DNA from: Lycocorax pyrrhopterus obiensis
Taxonomy: Eukaryota; Chordata; Aves; Passeriformes; Paradisaeidae
Assembly (NCBI GenBank): GCA_014706295.1
Contig: JACSVZ010000008.1
Location: 16,146,159 to 16,210,158 of the forward strand
DNA length: 64,000 nucleotides
Direction: 5' to 3'
A program made the translations under genes and the position numbers. Positions within the stretch are counted from its first letter, which is position 1. Every line of letters starts with the position of its first letter. Below, in pieces: positions 39,471 to 53,200 of the stretch. The notes beneath the pieces are model-generated. The model saw nothing but the letters and a program-made list of their open reading frames with translations, made no database searches and had not been told where the DNA came from.

Positions 39471-40012
39471 GTAAGATTTGGTAGAAGATGAAAGTGAGCT
39501 TAGGCTCCTGTTTCAGAAGAGCTCCTGCGGTGTTTTGTGGAACATGGAGTGCTGTTGGAACTTCCAACTGCTAATTAACTGCAGATACTATTTTAGTTAC
39601 CAGTATCAAATCTGTTGAATCATCTGTGTATGGGCTTTTGACTTCTGAAAGCTCTAAATTAGAATTGTCCTTTGCTTGCCTGGGGTTAGGCTTCCTGAAT
39701 GCTTTCCCATGAATTATGCAGATGATGAGGAGAATAAAACAGGCCAGAATACATCCAAATTTGGTTCACTGAAGTTACCAGAGTAGAAGTTGTTTGCACT
39801 GCAGAATTTTGTCTCCTTCCAGGAAATGCATGTACCAGAGACTTCAGTGAATCAGTCAGTCTTCTGTGGAAGATCTCATTCTGTACAACTGAGATAACTC
39901 ACTCTGAGATATGTAATCTAAACTGCATTAAAATATGTTAAGTCACCTTCCTCTTTACAAAGTACGTGCAGCATTCCTCTTTCCTTCTTGCTGCATTATG
40001 ATTTTCTGCTAG

Positions 40013-40105
40013 CAAAACAAGAGAGGATTAATTTGTACAATGTTAGGTCCATGAGAAGAACATTTAATGGGTACGCTGTGACAGAAATGTGTGCATTCTG
40101 TGAAT
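40013..40105 (+). other. exon-like segment (low confidence)
   Basis: Ninety-three bases preceded by a pyrimidine-rich stretch ending TTTTCTGCTAG and followed by GTAAGT. One frame is open: two bases, thirty codons (including 'RINLYNVRSMRRTFNGY' and 'EMCAFCE'), one base. The phase is therefore 1 at both ends. I do not recognise the peptide. Splice-like pairs with an open frame occur by chance in this window, so this stands or falls on conservation or transcript data. Confidence 0.16.
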
Positions 40106-42958
40106 GTAAGTTGTGGAAAAACTGCACTTTCTGGGCACAGATCACTCCACCTTCCTCAATCTCTAAAAAGAAACAGCAGGATCCCACAGCGTGGATATAA
40201 CTGCACTGACACAGCCTTGGTAAAGTTAGTAATGGATCATATTTCATACCAGTTCCTCAGCAGATCAACTTTCATTTCATCAGCTCCCTCCTTTTTTAAG
40301 GGCCTTGGTCTTATCCCTGGCTGCTGCTTTATTGCTTTTGAAATGGGGCTCAAGGATTCACTTACATAAAAATGCCTTGAAATCAATGGATGCTTTGCCA
40401 TAGAGCATGCCGTGTTCATCTCCTGCACACATAAGGTTTATTGTCACTACATCATCAAGACAAAGAGGTGTGATAATTGCTAGCTCCAGGGACTGTGGAA
40501 ATCTGTGGGCCTGGTTAGGAGATTCTTCTAGTGTGGAGGTGACTTTGGGGTGAAGCTAAGGCTCAACAAACAGTGTTGAGGTAGTTACCTCCATGGCATG
40601 CATGTGTATGGATGGTCTAAGCAACTTCTAACTGTTACAGAGCCTCCTAAGACTATCCTGTTTGACCCCCTACTTCAAAAAACACGAGAAGCGTCTGGTT
40701 CAATAAAAGGTGGGAAATTAAGATAAAATTTTTAATTATTGTGAAAATTTATTCAGCTTTTTTTGGCGTGTAATACAGCTGGAACTCTGTAACATATGTG
40801 AGCTATGGGGAATCTAGAATGAAATAGTTCTTCTTTTAAACTTTGAACTTGTTTCAGAAGTATATTGTGATGAGCACGCGTTACAAATGACAGCATAACA
40901 GTTCATCACAGTCACCTTCACTGCGTACAGGCCTCACAGATTTTAGCTGTCAAGAAACGAACAACATAATACTTTGTGCCTCTTGATACTGATCTTTGGA
41001 ATTGGGATATCTTCCTAATTCATTCCGCTCCTGTCATGATGGGAGCAGTTCTTTTTACTCTAATTACTGGGAAATGTGATGAAAGTGCTGGCTTATGCTT
41101 GCTGAGAACGGGAGTACAGTGCAGTGGAAGTTCCCAAGATCCTGGCTTAGCAATTGGATGCTGCATGTCTTTGTTAGTGTTTGAACATCTGTTCAGTGAG
41201 TAACCCCCCAGAGTACCTTGCTCTTTTCAGGACAAAACTAATAATGTTTGAACAACTTGTTGAAAATGTTTTGGCCCAGCATCGTTATAGATAGCTGAGC
41301 TGTGCTCTGATCAAGCCAAGTCCTTTGTTATCTGAATGGGTGGATAGAAAAAAATATTTCTCGTATTATGGGCAAACACAAAGCAGATGAGTTACTGGTC
41401 TTCTGAAACGTGGATCACTTTTACTATGAAGTCAGGTTCCAAAGGTCTTTTCAGCCCTTACCATCCAGAGGCAATTGTTTGCTTGAGCCAAAGCATTCTC
41501 TGCTTCTGAATGCATGGCCAAGCTCTTCTTAGCAGCCCCTTTGCTAGGGTAGGTGAGCTGCTTACATGGGGAGTGTCTGCTAAATCCTAAGCCAGTGTTA
41601 AAAAAGAGCAGATATGATAGATGATGGATGGGTGAAGGGACACTTGATTCTCCACAGCACTGATTGGGTCTGTCCAGTGAAGTTCATTGAAGTCCAGGTT
41701 GAATTTCAGTTCCTGGGTCTGAAGGGGAAGAGGTTCTGTGTAAAATCTGTCACAAGGTTAATAGAAAATTCATCTAACCAAGATGTGGTCTCATTAATGG
41801 CAACACTGTCTGAGGCTGAAGTTTTGATTTGTATTAAATGTATAAATATTTGCAGAGACATCAGTAAGAGTAGCTAGAATCTTATGCAGCACTGAATAAG
41901 AAACAAGCTGAGCTTGATCCGGATATGTAATGCCAAATAAGTTACTCATGTACTTTTCTGAGGTTTTAATACTTTTCTGATTTTTAAATGTGAAAGAATG
42001 GAGTAATGTCACCTCAGGACCACTTAAATATCACCTGAGTATTGGATAATCTTGTCTTAGTCACTCTTCCAAATAGTATCCCTTTTCCATTTCAGAATTC
42101 TGCAACCATATTTGACAGCTCTGTCTGTGCTATCCTGGACATCTTTGCTGCTCTCATCGAGCACGTGCCTTAGTTGTGTCTTGGCGCCAGTTTGTAATCT
42201 GCCATATCTTTTGTCTCTGTTTTTTTTTAATGATAAGTCTGAAGAGTTTATAGTTCATTTGAGTTTTTGTGAGGTGTCCTCATCTCTTAGATATTTAATG
42301 ACCATATTAGGGAACCTCTGAAAGCCCAGAGAATCTAGTTTATAGGATTAATTCTGAAAGTTTAGTATGATTACAGAATTTGAAAAACAACTTGACTTGA
42401 TGGCCTTGCATTTTATGCAAAGCTGTAAACAAGAGGAGAGTAATCAAAGCTTGGCTTGTTCACGGATATGAACTTTAGTATTATCTCATGGGAAAGACAA
42501 GAAAAGGCCACTTATTCAGATCAAGGATGGCATCTATTTTGGCAACTAACTCTTGGAGTAGGTACAAAGATACATAGGTCATGCTGTTGCTGTACCCTTT
42601 GACCATCTGAAATGTAAGGGGCCAACATGTCAGTGCAGGACAAGGAGGCATTGATGTTCATGTAGACAGAGAAATTCTAAGGGATGTTCTGTACAACCTG
42701 AGCAGATGTGCTCCTTTCTTAATTGTTACCATTATATCTCATGTTTCATGTGATATTTAGCTATGAAATACATGTCTTTCTTCATTTTGATAGAAACCCA
42801 ATGAATAGAAGGACTTTCAATGCAATAGCAAGGTTGTCATGTGTAATCTGTTACTAGGTGTGTGGATTTTTAAGTAGTACTGGGATCTTTCTGTGCCGTT
42901 TTGGGTTTTTTATTTCTTCTGAGTTTTTGATAATGTTTTTCAAACTTATTTTCTGTAG

Positions 42959-43015
42959 GCACAAAGAAGCCTGAGGTTCTTAAATATTTATGTGGTCCAC
43001 TAATTAAAAAGAAAA
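42959..43015 (+). other. exon-like segment with good splice sites
   Basis: A long T-rich tract ending TTATTTTCTGTAG, then 57 bases, then AAAA before GTAAGT. Two frames contain stops; the third is open: two bases, eighteen codons reading TKKPEVLKYLCGPLIKKK, one base. The phase is 1 at both ends, compatible with the segment at 40013-40105. The peptide looks protein-like, but I cannot place it. It could also be a non-coding exon or chance. Confidence 0.22.
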
Positions 43016-46000
43016 GTAAGTTATTAGCCCTTTATGGAGGATGGTTACACCTGCTCTGCAAGAGGATGGAGCCATTGCAGCTCTTCTGCAGTGGAAGCAC
43101 AGTGATCACTTTTGCAGAAAATGTAGGTAGTTATTGGCTCTGAAGGATGATGTCCAGCCTGGGCCTTCAGAGGCAATAGAAAGGGCCTTTAAGGGGACGT
43201 CAGCCTGTATGAGTGTAAGAAGCAAACACTGCCTAGGCCATGTGTAGATTTACACAGGAAATACTCACATGAAACACTTAATTGATCTCAACTGGGACTG
43301 ACAGCAGCCTTCCTTGTGCCCAGGAGCATGGTGCTGCCATAGCCAGTTAGCCGCTAGCTCAGAGCTTGTTCACGAGTCTTTGTATAACCCTGCATTATGC
43401 AGAGTAGGCATTCCCAGACCATTGGTTTTTTGTTTAGTTGAAACCTAAGATTCCTTGTTACTGCATGAGATGGAGATTTTGCAGAAAAACCCAGCTATCG
43501 TGGGAACCACAGCCAAAGCACAAGAGTTGGCATGGCTGCACCTTCTGCATTCCGTCCACATTTGACCTGCTATGGGGTTAGTATGCCCTGACTTCCCAGG
43601 GAAGGAAACCCTCCTGCGAGGCGGGATCGAATTCTGTTTCATGCCTGCCACACAATAAACTGTGAAGGAGCTGGGGTAGTAGAAGAACTACTGCTTTGAC
43701 ACTTATGTCGCTTTTTGCTGAGCTCAACACCCCATTCTCATGTTTCTCTGGCTGACCAAGGCACATCCTCCTGCATCAGTGGAGGACAAAATTTCCAATC
43801 GAGTATGTTCATGAAAGACAGATGGGAAAGCAAGTGTGAGGATTCAACTTTTCCTCCTCTTGAGCTGTTGAAATTGTGCTGGACACCACAGTCTCAGTGA
43901 TAAGAGGCTGAAGAAAACCTCTGATTTTGTTGGGCTTTTTCCAGCTATGCCAGACACCTGGCAGGACGTAGCAGCAGTCTGACATGTTTGCTGCTCTGAC
44001 TCTTGGTGCACACAGGCAGAAGTGACTGAGCCCTGCTGAGGGATCCTCAACCGAACACATCGCCTCGTCCCAGCACCTAGAGCACTCATGTGATGGTCAA
44101 AGGAAGGCAGTGACTGCTGAGAAACATCACCAAGTATTTAGAAAAGCTTTGCAGCATTTCAGCTTCTTTTTTACTTTCCCCTCCTTTGTCTTGTAGGCCT
44201 TGGTCTAAAGTAGGATCTGTATTTCCCGAGAGTGAATGCCTGGAGGACAGTGTGAAGTCCTATGTTCTATGTTCATGGTATTGCTACTTTGGATGTTCTT
44301 GAATCAGTGTATGGGTTTCCCCCATCCCAGATTAAGCTATCTCTGTTTGTTATGTAAGAATATACATTAGAATTACTTTCCTTTGCCTTCTGGTTCTGGT
44401 CTTTCCTGATTCTCCAAGATTTTTTTCTTCACCATGAATTTTTTATTTTGGGGGTTGTTTTTTTATTTGTCTTACATGAAAGCTGAGAGTCTCATGCATT
44501 GTCTCTTTTCTATCAGGTGTGGCTTTATGGAAACATCATACATTGTAGGAGCTGACAACACCATACTAGATGTGCAGAGCCCAAGGGTGTATCAGACTGG
44601 GAGGTAGCACTTTGTGCTGTCTGTTGAGGGCAATTCTGAATGAGCTCAAGCTTCAAGAATTCCCCAGGAGAATTTTGGTTAAAGACTGAATGTTGTTACT
44701 CAACTAGAGCTATGTGTGAAGACTTCAGTATTTTTGCAGTGACATTTTGGAATTATTTCAGTTATTTGAAGAGTGGATTTTAAAAATCTGGGCTGCTTTT
44801 TAGCATGGGGGCTTTGTTGAAAACAGGGTGGCTTTTAAGGCCATTATACGAGAAATGAATCCGTCATGTCTTGTGGACTTTGGGGAGGTCTGAGTATGAA
44901 GACCAAAGATGAAGTTTTTTGGTGCTCATCTTCGTTCACAAGAGCAGGCTGAGTCACAGCTAGGGCAGACTTTAGGGGGAGGATGCTTGAGCTAAAGTAA
45001 GCCACTTGCTGCTGTGCTCATTAGCTTTCCAGCTCACTAAAGGAGTAGAATTACCAGTCCTTCTACCAGACAAAGCTGCAGCCTTGCTCACTGGCATTGG
45101 TGCATCCCAAAACTGTTGAGAATCCAAACCCATGGTTTGAGCATCCATCACACCCAAAACCATGTAAGGGCCAAATAGGAATTTTACAGCCTGTTTAATT
45201 CCAACAATGATTCAGAAAGAGCAGACCTTGCTTGCAGGCACAAGTATAGGGCTGCAAATGGAAGAGAGAGGTGCCTTTGGGCTGATTATTCTTGTAACTC
45301 TTCATGTAGCTCTGCCAGTTGTAGCTATTATATATGTTAATATAATTGTCTAATCATTTTTGAAAGCCAGTAAAGATATTTCCCTACAGTGTTCCCTTCT
45401 TGCCCTGTGGTAATAAATTCTTCAGGCTGATTTTCATGCCACCTTTTAAAATTTATTTTTATAAAATAATATCTATTACACCTAGTGCCTTCTTCTGGCG
45501 TGGAGCAGGATAAATCCGTGCATCCCGATTTTGCTTCACAATTACTCATTACTTGACTTGCAGCCTGAAATTAATCAGCTTTTCTTCTATGCTTCCATCT
45601 TTTTCAGCTATATATTCCTTTAATCCTTCTTTGTAACCTCAATGTATACTTGTCACTTTTTCTCTTAAGCATTGATTTAATTCAATTGTCTAATCTTACA
45701 AAGTTCCTTGGTATTATTTAATTATACATTGGCTAACGAGCCAGGTTTTCTGGGCTGCTGCTTCAAGAGTCTGCCTGATTCTTACTGTGGCTTTTGCTTG
45801 GATCATTATGAATCCCGGCCCAGGTAATGGTGTGGTCCCTGGACTTCCACAGCTTCCACATACCTGGTTCAGGCTGCTCCTTCCATTATTCCCTTCCTGT
45901 GCTTAAGACAAGAAGGAACTGTCTTGAATCATGTGTGTAAGACCCTGCCACCCTAGGCAGGGTGGTGCATTGTCCATCAGAAATAGCAGCCTTGAGATTG

Positions 46001-46772
46001 TCTCCTGTGTTCTCCCTTCAGCATCCTGTAACAGTACCCTGCAGTGTGAAGTAGCTGTGACTTGCCATGCTCTGGCCCAAATGCTGACACTCTGAGAGCT
46101 GCTGTTTGATCAGGGTTAGACTCTTAGAAAGGCTGGCTGAGCAGATGTTTCTTTGTGCGTTGTTTTCACCCATTTTAAGGATGCCTGACTATTAGCATTG
46201 CCACAATCATACCTGATGTAACTTTGCCAGCTACTTGGTCACTTGCACTGTTCAAGCACAAAATACAGAGCTGGAAGGGAATCTGATGAGAATTTATCCC
46301 ACAGTGGTTACAGTCAATTTTCTTCTTTTATGTATAAAGACATCAAAGCAACATGAGGTTTAAAGAAATATGAAACATTAATTTGTTCTTTAGAACAGGA
46401 AGTATTCTTTTCCTAAAAACCTGATCAAGAGTGTTTTGCCCTTCGTTTTGCCAAGAATAGACCATGCTTTCAGGGTCTGAGTCTAATTTCTGAATTACAA
46501 GAGCAACAAAAAGAACTCAATTTTTAAAGTCTCAGCAGAAAAATAAAACAAGCATGTGTGCAAACATGGGGGCAGTTGTGTGTAAGCACATTGGCAGATG
46601 AGGATAGAAGCAAGAAATGCGACTTGCTTCCATGAGACACGCTTGCAGTTTCATTGCAACATGGAGCCAAGGTACAGAGAAAGCAGAGGGGCCTTTCACA
46701 TCAATTACGCAGCTCATGGACTGTGTGTCTTGTAGCTTTTCTGTGAACTGGTAGTGACCCCATGCAGTGCAT

Positions 46773-46914
46773 TGTTCCTTTTCTCCTTTCCATCTGTTCG
46801 GTGTTTCAGCTTCTCAGATCACTAGAAGCCTGCTATTGATTTTTAGATGTGTCCTAAGTTTGCCATAAATTTTATATAGTGACCTCATACTGCCAGAAAA
46901 CAGAACTGACACAC
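46773..46914 (+). repeat. copy A of a diverged direct repeat
   Basis: Shares two well-matched blocks in the same order and at similar spacing with 47312-47482. The first is 'TTTCCATCTGTT' and its flank (23 of 26 bases identical). The second begins AGATGTGTC and ends CATAA (21 of 24 identical). A shorter third match 'GAACTGACA' closes both. Most differences are transitions, as in old duplicates. Either a local segmental duplication or two copies of an interspersed element I cannot name. Confidence 0.55.
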
Positions 46915-47311
46915 CTTCACCCCAAAATATACTCTTAAATAAATGGTAGATGTTTGCAAATCATGACAATCTATTTATAGCCCTCTGGGAATGCCTGAGC
47001 TGAAAGAGAGTCACCACCACCTTGGTAGTTATTGATCCCTGCAAGGTAGATCTATGTTTCCATGGGAGATTTCAGCCACTTTATTCTTTGTTCTCTATAT
47101 TTTGGTCTATGTTCATCTCTGTTTTGTTATATGCATGGCAGCACCAAATAGTAACAGTTGTGTCTGTCTTTGCCGAGCATGTTGTGATTTCATGCACAGG
47201 CAATGCAGTTCCTGTGTTAGATCAGACAGATTCTGCTCTGGCAATGGTACATCTGCCTGACATGCCCCATTGCTCCTGCAATCTATGGCTGAATCCTCTT
47301 TGTCATTCCAC
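46915..47311. other. non-coding spacer between direct repeat copies
   Basis: About 400 bases with no recognised gene or repeat. A long open frame runs into it from the right-hand copy but begins at a TTG and has no known domain. Confidence 0.45.
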
Positions 47312-47482
47312 TGTTTCTTTTTTCATTTCCATCTGTTTATCATTCCAGAGTTTCTTGAATAATGGAGACACAGTGATTGCTTTTGAGATGTGTCATAAGC
47401 TTGTCATAAGCATTTTCTTTCCTTTAGTAGCCCCCTTTGCGAGGCAGTGCAGTTGGAGGATACAGTAAGGGGAACTGACAAC
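47312..47482 (+). repeat. copy B of a diverged direct repeat
   Basis: Partner of 46773-46914, same orientation, offset by about 540-570 bases. It is longer than copy A, with extra sequence of about 30 bases before the final 'GAACTGACA' block, so one insertion or deletion separates them. Its middle holds 'CATAAGCTTGTCATAAGC', an internal near-duplication of CATAAGC. Confidence 0.55.
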
Positions 47483-49404
47483 TTATTCCAGCTGTTCAGC
47501 TGAAGCAAATGCCAGTGGCTTTTCTGCATGTTTCCCTGCTTGCTCTCCACATTGATTTTCTATTATTCTTGGCAAAAATAGGGAGGCCTCTTTTTTTAGC
47601 CCCTGGATTTAAGGGGAACCTCATTGCTTGAAGTGTTAGACCAAGAGAGATTAGGAAGGTGAGGAAAACAAGTGCTTTTACTTTAAAGGATTACTGATAT
47701 AAAATCTAAGGCAAGAAACTTACTCCTGTTCTCAATTTTGCATGCTTCACCCTTTCTGTGTTCATTGAGGTAAAATTCATTACCATAGTTGTTAGCCGTG
47801 AAAAATTATATTCACTATGGAATTAACTCATGTGGCTGGATTTAAAGTCCCAGCTTTACCTACAACTTCTTAATGTTTGCTTCAAGCTGTGATAAAGATC
47901 TTATAATGTAGTGCTCCAAGTGATTTGCAGAGAGGTCAGGTAGAAATAAAATGCTGTCTTCTGGTGTGGCATCTTGAGACACAGAGGGACGATACACATG
48001 CAAAAGGCACCTGCTTTCCACAGGAGTGTCTGGTGCTGGCTGTAGCCCTGAGGGGTCAGAGCACAGCAGTGCTGTGACCAGACAAAGGTGGGATCCCTGC
48101 AGCCCCAGAGCAATGGCTGCTGGCCCCCTCGCAGTGCAGAGCACCTCTCTCCTTCCCACGACTCTGCCTCACAGTGAGTGGAGAGCTACAGTCTGAGGGA
48201 AGCATTTTCATCCTTGTACAAAGCTCTTCATGAGTGGCATTGCAGGGTGAGAAGTCTTTCACTGCTTTCTATTTCTCTCTCCCTTTCCCTGCTGGTATTT
48301 CATTTTTCTAGTCAGTTTTGTAGTTCTCAGCCTCTTTGAACCAAACATAGTGAGCGTGAGATCTTGGTGAGATTTTGTTGCATTATTTTTCCCTCTCCCT
48401 GGAATGAAGAGCTATCGTTTCCTCCTAGAGAAGTGTAATCAATGCAGTGCCTGTAGGCCAGGTCACTGTTCGACCCTTTGCCTTGGTCACTGACCCACAT
48501 TTCACTCAAACACATTGGTAAATAGTGGCACTTTTTATGTTTCTGAGATTTATGTAACAGACAGGGAAAAGATTAGAATTGGAGATATCTCTTACTATTC
48601 TGGGGACCTGGGCTGCCGGCCAACTTTACTTCTTGAGAAGCAAGTGTGTGGTTTTGTGAGTATGAAGGTGTGACTCATTCTCCTCCTTGACATACTTTAA
48701 AACATGTACTGAGTGATGATTTACATGAGGATGCATTGAGGCTCTGCTTGAGCTGACAGCACTTGGTGCACTTTAATCTTACATGTGGATAGAGGAAATG
48801 AGTTAATCTGCAGTTAAATATAGAGGTGGTGAAAGAGTTGGGAAGGGGAGGGGTTGACTCTAATCTCACTTAGGTTGGGGTCAGTCGAGAGTAACCTCTG
48901 TATCTGGATGGTATTACTCTGGGTTAAGTCATATCTCACCTCTCTGGAGCTGACAATATTAGCTAATGGAAAACGGTGACAAAGTGAGAATGTGCCCTGA
49001 GCTCCGGCATCGCTGTAGTGTTGTTCTTTCTGATCACCATCTACATGTTGGTGATACCTTTCTTTTTTTTTTTTCCTTTCAAGAGGTAATGAGTGAATTG
49101 TAGGGGTAAGCAAATGTGTGTTGCTGAAATTACATCTTAAGGTTCAAATATGAGAGCAGATCAGTGTTTATCTACAAGCTTGGTTCTCTGTGATTGTTCC
49201 TTTGTATGTTTGTTTTCTGTTTATTCTTGGCCTCAGTTTTGGGCTGGAGATGTAGAAGAATTGAGAAGCAGGGATGCCTGTTCTGCAGATACCCACTTCT
49301 CTCTCCCTTTGTGTGCAGATGTGCCCTTAAACTCTGTGGTAGACTGAGAGCTGCCACTTTACCATTCCCTCCAGCTTCCTGCATGCCTAAATGGATATTT
49401 TTTT

Positions 49405-49416
49405 GGGGGGGGGGGG
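49405..49416 (+). repeat. poly-G run
   Basis: Twelve G directly after seven T or more. Homopolymer length is unreliable in assemblies. Confidence 0.85.
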
Positions 49417-50234
49417 AAGCCTGCATTAATGGTTTGTATGTATTACTGCTTCTGGGCAGTTTTTCTTCTGCAAAGTGCTGCTGGAATGCTGCCTGCTGGT
49501 ATGCCCAAGCAGAAAGAGCCACACCTGAGCAAACAAGGGTGCTTTGCACCAGGCTGGCCCTGCTGCCTGTGCCATGGAGGTGTATGCTGCCTTCACTGTG
49601 TTGGACAAGGGGTGAAATGGATTTTGCTGACTCATTTGCACAGGTAAAAGCAGTCTTTTGGGCATGGACTGAATAAACCTGAAAGAGGAATTTTGGCAGC
49701 AGCCTTTTCTGAAGAGGCAGCTCAAGCTAATCTGTTATGTGCTGACAGTGTTTTCTCAACAGAGTTGAACCCAAGTAGTCCATGTAAGGAATTTGCATTT
49801 GGAGGTCACATACTATATAGGTCGTGTTTGTTGAGCAGTGGGTGAAGAAAGCCACTGGTTTACATAAGCTCACTAAAACGAAAGGTCTGTCAGGCAAAAG
49901 AGTTTGTTTTTATGTTGGAGAAAATCTAAGCCAATCTTGAGAAATCAAGATCTACCCTGGAATGTACTTGTGCCTCTTTTGTTGACTTCACTGAAAATGA
50001 CATGCTTTAGGAGGATTTGGCCTTGCATGTAGATTAGTAACAGCATCGCTGTTGTCTTCAGTATTTCTGTTGGCCCAAAGCAATATTCTTTGAGTCATTC
50101 TAGTCCATAGGGACAGGCTGAACTCTGGCCATCTGTCCCTAAGCAGTCCATAGTGTATTAGGCAGTTTGTTTTATAAAATCTAAGAAATTATCCAAAACC
50201 GAAGGGCATTAGACATGGTTTATCAGTAAGTTTA

Positions 50235-50251
50235 ATGATGATGATGATGAT
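50235..50251 (+). repeat. short (GAT)n microsatellite
   Basis: Five and two-thirds perfect units of ATG/GAT, followed by a T-rich, AT-rich stretch. Short enough to be little polymorphic. Confidence 0.85.
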
Positions 50252-53200
50252 TTTTATTATTAATTTTAGTTAGCAAAAATATTATCAGAATTTGATCTTT
50301 GCTGCACTAGCTGAGGACGGCCTTTTTGTTGTATTTGATGCTTGTTAAGCTAGCAGTCTCATGATGGAGTGGCTCAGGTAAGAAATTTTCAAAAGATCTG
50401 TTGATATCTCTTCTTAGCTGAATGACAAGTCTTACAACTTCCAGAGTGGAAGAGCATAACTATATCTGAGACCAAGGACAAGCATCGACTTCGCAAACAG
50501 TTGCTCAGGTTGAAGACAGGGACCCTTGTCTTCCCTTCCACACTGCTTCTTGTTGCTTTACCAGTACTGATGGTTGGCTTCACTTGCAGCTTTGCCAGCT
50601 GAAGGGTGCATGTGAGCACTGTGTGATCAGCATCGAGAAAATAGATCAGCTTAATTTATCGTCACTGGTTGTTCAGTTTAACTTGGTGGATTCAGCCTTC
50701 TGTGGATTATGAAGTGCTCACTTGGACACCCCTGCTACAAGCACTGCAGGGAGTTGTAACCTCCAGCAGGTGGGATGGTGACAAGCAGTTTTCAGTGAAA
50801 ATGCTTTCAAAAGGTGGGTGTCAATTTTGAGCCTTAGAGGCAGTATAGACCGTGAAAAGAGCATTGTGCTAGGAAAGCTGGAGTCACGGTTTGTTACTGG
50901 CATCGATTCTGGTGTGATCAGGTCAAATCACTCCTCATCCATGCATCTTTTTCCCCTTCATGTGTCTTGTCCATTTAAATTCCTTGAAAAGGGGATGCCT
51001 GTTCTTATGTGGACAATGGCAAAATACAATATTTTTATCCCGCTAGTCTTACAGAGCTGCTTGAATTTGTTGTTTTCTAGATGGCCTTTAGATCTGAATA
51101 TTGTTTGTTGATCTTAGTTTCCAACTCTTTGCTTTTCCATTGCAAAGCTGATCCCACACTGATGTGTTTGATTATGTTTTCATTGCCATTGTACCTGCTT
51201 TGATTTTGCAGCTCAGTGCCCAAAGCACAGGGTGCTGTACAAACAACATGATAAAGTCAAGCAGGGTCAGCCCCTTTCTCTTTTTACCGTGAAAACAATG
51301 TGAAACTCCTATGTTTCTTTTGCTTGGCACCTCCAGTTCTTGAGCTGGAGGCTGTATGTGTGTGCTGCCCTCCTGTTGTGTTCAGGTGTGAGATCACTTG
51401 GAGAGTGTTTTCCACTGCTGCCTAAGGGGGTACTGGAAGCTGTGCTGGCTGCTTGGCTGTGTGTGAGCTCAGGCTGTGAAGTGTGGAAAGTTACTGCAAG
51501 AATAGCAGCATGCTGAGCTGATGTTTGTGTCTACGGTGGGTTAGTTGGGACTGGGTGTCGTTACCAGGGCTCATAAGTGTATTCATAGACTTGTCCTGCT
51601 GGATCATGCCTGGCCACTGTCTGCAACAAGAAATTTTCTCCTGTATCTCACCTCTCCTTTTTTCTTTTGGCAGCATTCCTTTCTCCATAGAGATGTGGTT
51701 TGAGTGTGGCCTGTGTCCAACCCTTTTAAGGTGTGCCTGGCTGTTGATCTGAAAAAGGGAGGAGCAAGAGAGCTTGATTCTGCACTACAGTAGTATTGTC
51801 AGCCAATGCACCAGTCCTTAGCATGGAATAAAACAGCCTCCAGAAACATCCGTAAAACTGCGGACCTTGTTACTTTTGTGCTTTAGGCTCATCCCCATGG
51901 TGTGCCTGCTATTCCCTTCCCATGTCATTCTGAAAAGCCTCTTATACCAGATTTGGGTACCAGGACAGACTAAGGCTGTAGCTCAATGCATCAGAACTAC
52001 ACAATCTGCAGTTTGCTCTAAGCCTCAGTGATTTATTTGTCTCTAAACTCAAGATGTGTCTAGAGTTAGGGAAGCCCTTAGTTATAAAAATTAAAGGAAA
52101 AAAAAGAAGGATGAAAACTCTAAACTCTGCAGGGAAACCTCTTTATCAGCAGTGTGGTGAGATTTCGGTTTGGTGTGGTTTTATGGTGGCTTTTTGTTTT
52201 CTTCTCTATTTGCTTGATTTTTTCACCTGCTGCATTCATTCAAAGTTTCCGTGTGGAAGTTGCTTTTTGTAGCTCACTGAGGAGCTCAGTTACCATTGGT
52301 GCTGGTTGCTGGCTTCTTGGGCAGGCAGAATTCAAGTACCTTTTGTATTATTAGAAACTCTTTCATCAGACTTTTCCTTTACAGTGGAAATCATCTCTTA
52401 AAAACAGATAAAGCCAGAACACAGCTGAGTACTAACAGAATTAAAATAAAAACATGTTGAAAACTTCTTGGTGGTGTCCTTTCTCTCTGACACTCTCAGC
52501 TCCCTAATTATGCTGCCATTGACAGAAAGTGAATTTGTCTCTAACAGCAGTGGGTATAAAGTTTGTCTAAACTGCATCTTTCTGTGAGTCCTGCATTGAT
52601 TTTTCAGCAAAAATAGCTTCTTATGGTCCTCCAGGAGCTAAAGTGGGGTGTATTTCCAAGGGGAAAGTTTCGGTGTCGCTTCTAGTCTGGGGCACAGGCC
52701 AGTCACAACGCGCCTCTGTATTCTCTTGTCTTGCTGAACTCCCTGGCGATGTGCCAGGTTGGAGCCTTGCTTGTAACAATTCTCAGCACCAGAGAAGTTT
52801 CTGTCAGTTGCATTTTGTGCCATTTACTCTCTCCTCCCCCTCTCAATCTCGCTCTTAGTCCTTGTGATAACAGTTCTCTGCTTTGGGTGGCTTTTGGTAG
52901 TTGGGAGTCTGGCCAGCTTCAGCCTTTTGCCAACTCACAAGGACAAGGCAGGTTGGGAAAGCAAACAAACTGCAGTTAATGCCAGCAGGGCAGCTTCTTG
53001 TGTTGCAGGAAGACCAGGGCTTGACCTTGCCACTGGAATATTAACTCTCTCTTGGTGCATACTCTGGACATCTTTATAGGAAATTTTCTTTCCAGTACTA
53101 GCAATAAGCCCTTCAAATGTCTGTCCTTTCACTGATCCCTTTCTACTTGTTGGAGATGGAGAAGCTATTAGACCATCCTGGACAGAAAACTCTAATTTGT

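Larger units (their letters stand above)
27491..46772. other. unique non-coding DNA, about 19 kb
   Basis: No recognisable gene. Contents worth noting are a small hairpin at 27970-27986, a T/G-rich tract at 32900-32953, a G-run purine tract at 33252-33277 and exon-like segments at 39401-39470, 40013-40105 and 42959-43015. A diverged 'CCATTGACTTCCGTGG' at 34114-34129 hints at an old repeat I cannot name. The rest shows nothing I can support. Confidence 0.5.

Noticed and set aside
46267..46310. GAGCTGGAAGGGA, resembling the start of an inverted CR1 3' end
   Set aside because: Similarity ends after 13 bases and the expected CATCTAGTCC block is missing.
47022..47468. 148-codon open frame, plus strand
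   Set aside because: Begins at TTG and overlaps the diverged direct repeat copy B; no domain and no codon pattern that I can support.
49194..49676. 160-codon open frame with a hydrophobic start
   Set aside because: Begins at TTG, runs through a poly-G run that reads as glycines, overlaps other frames and has no known domain. A frame this long is expected about once by chance in 64 kb.
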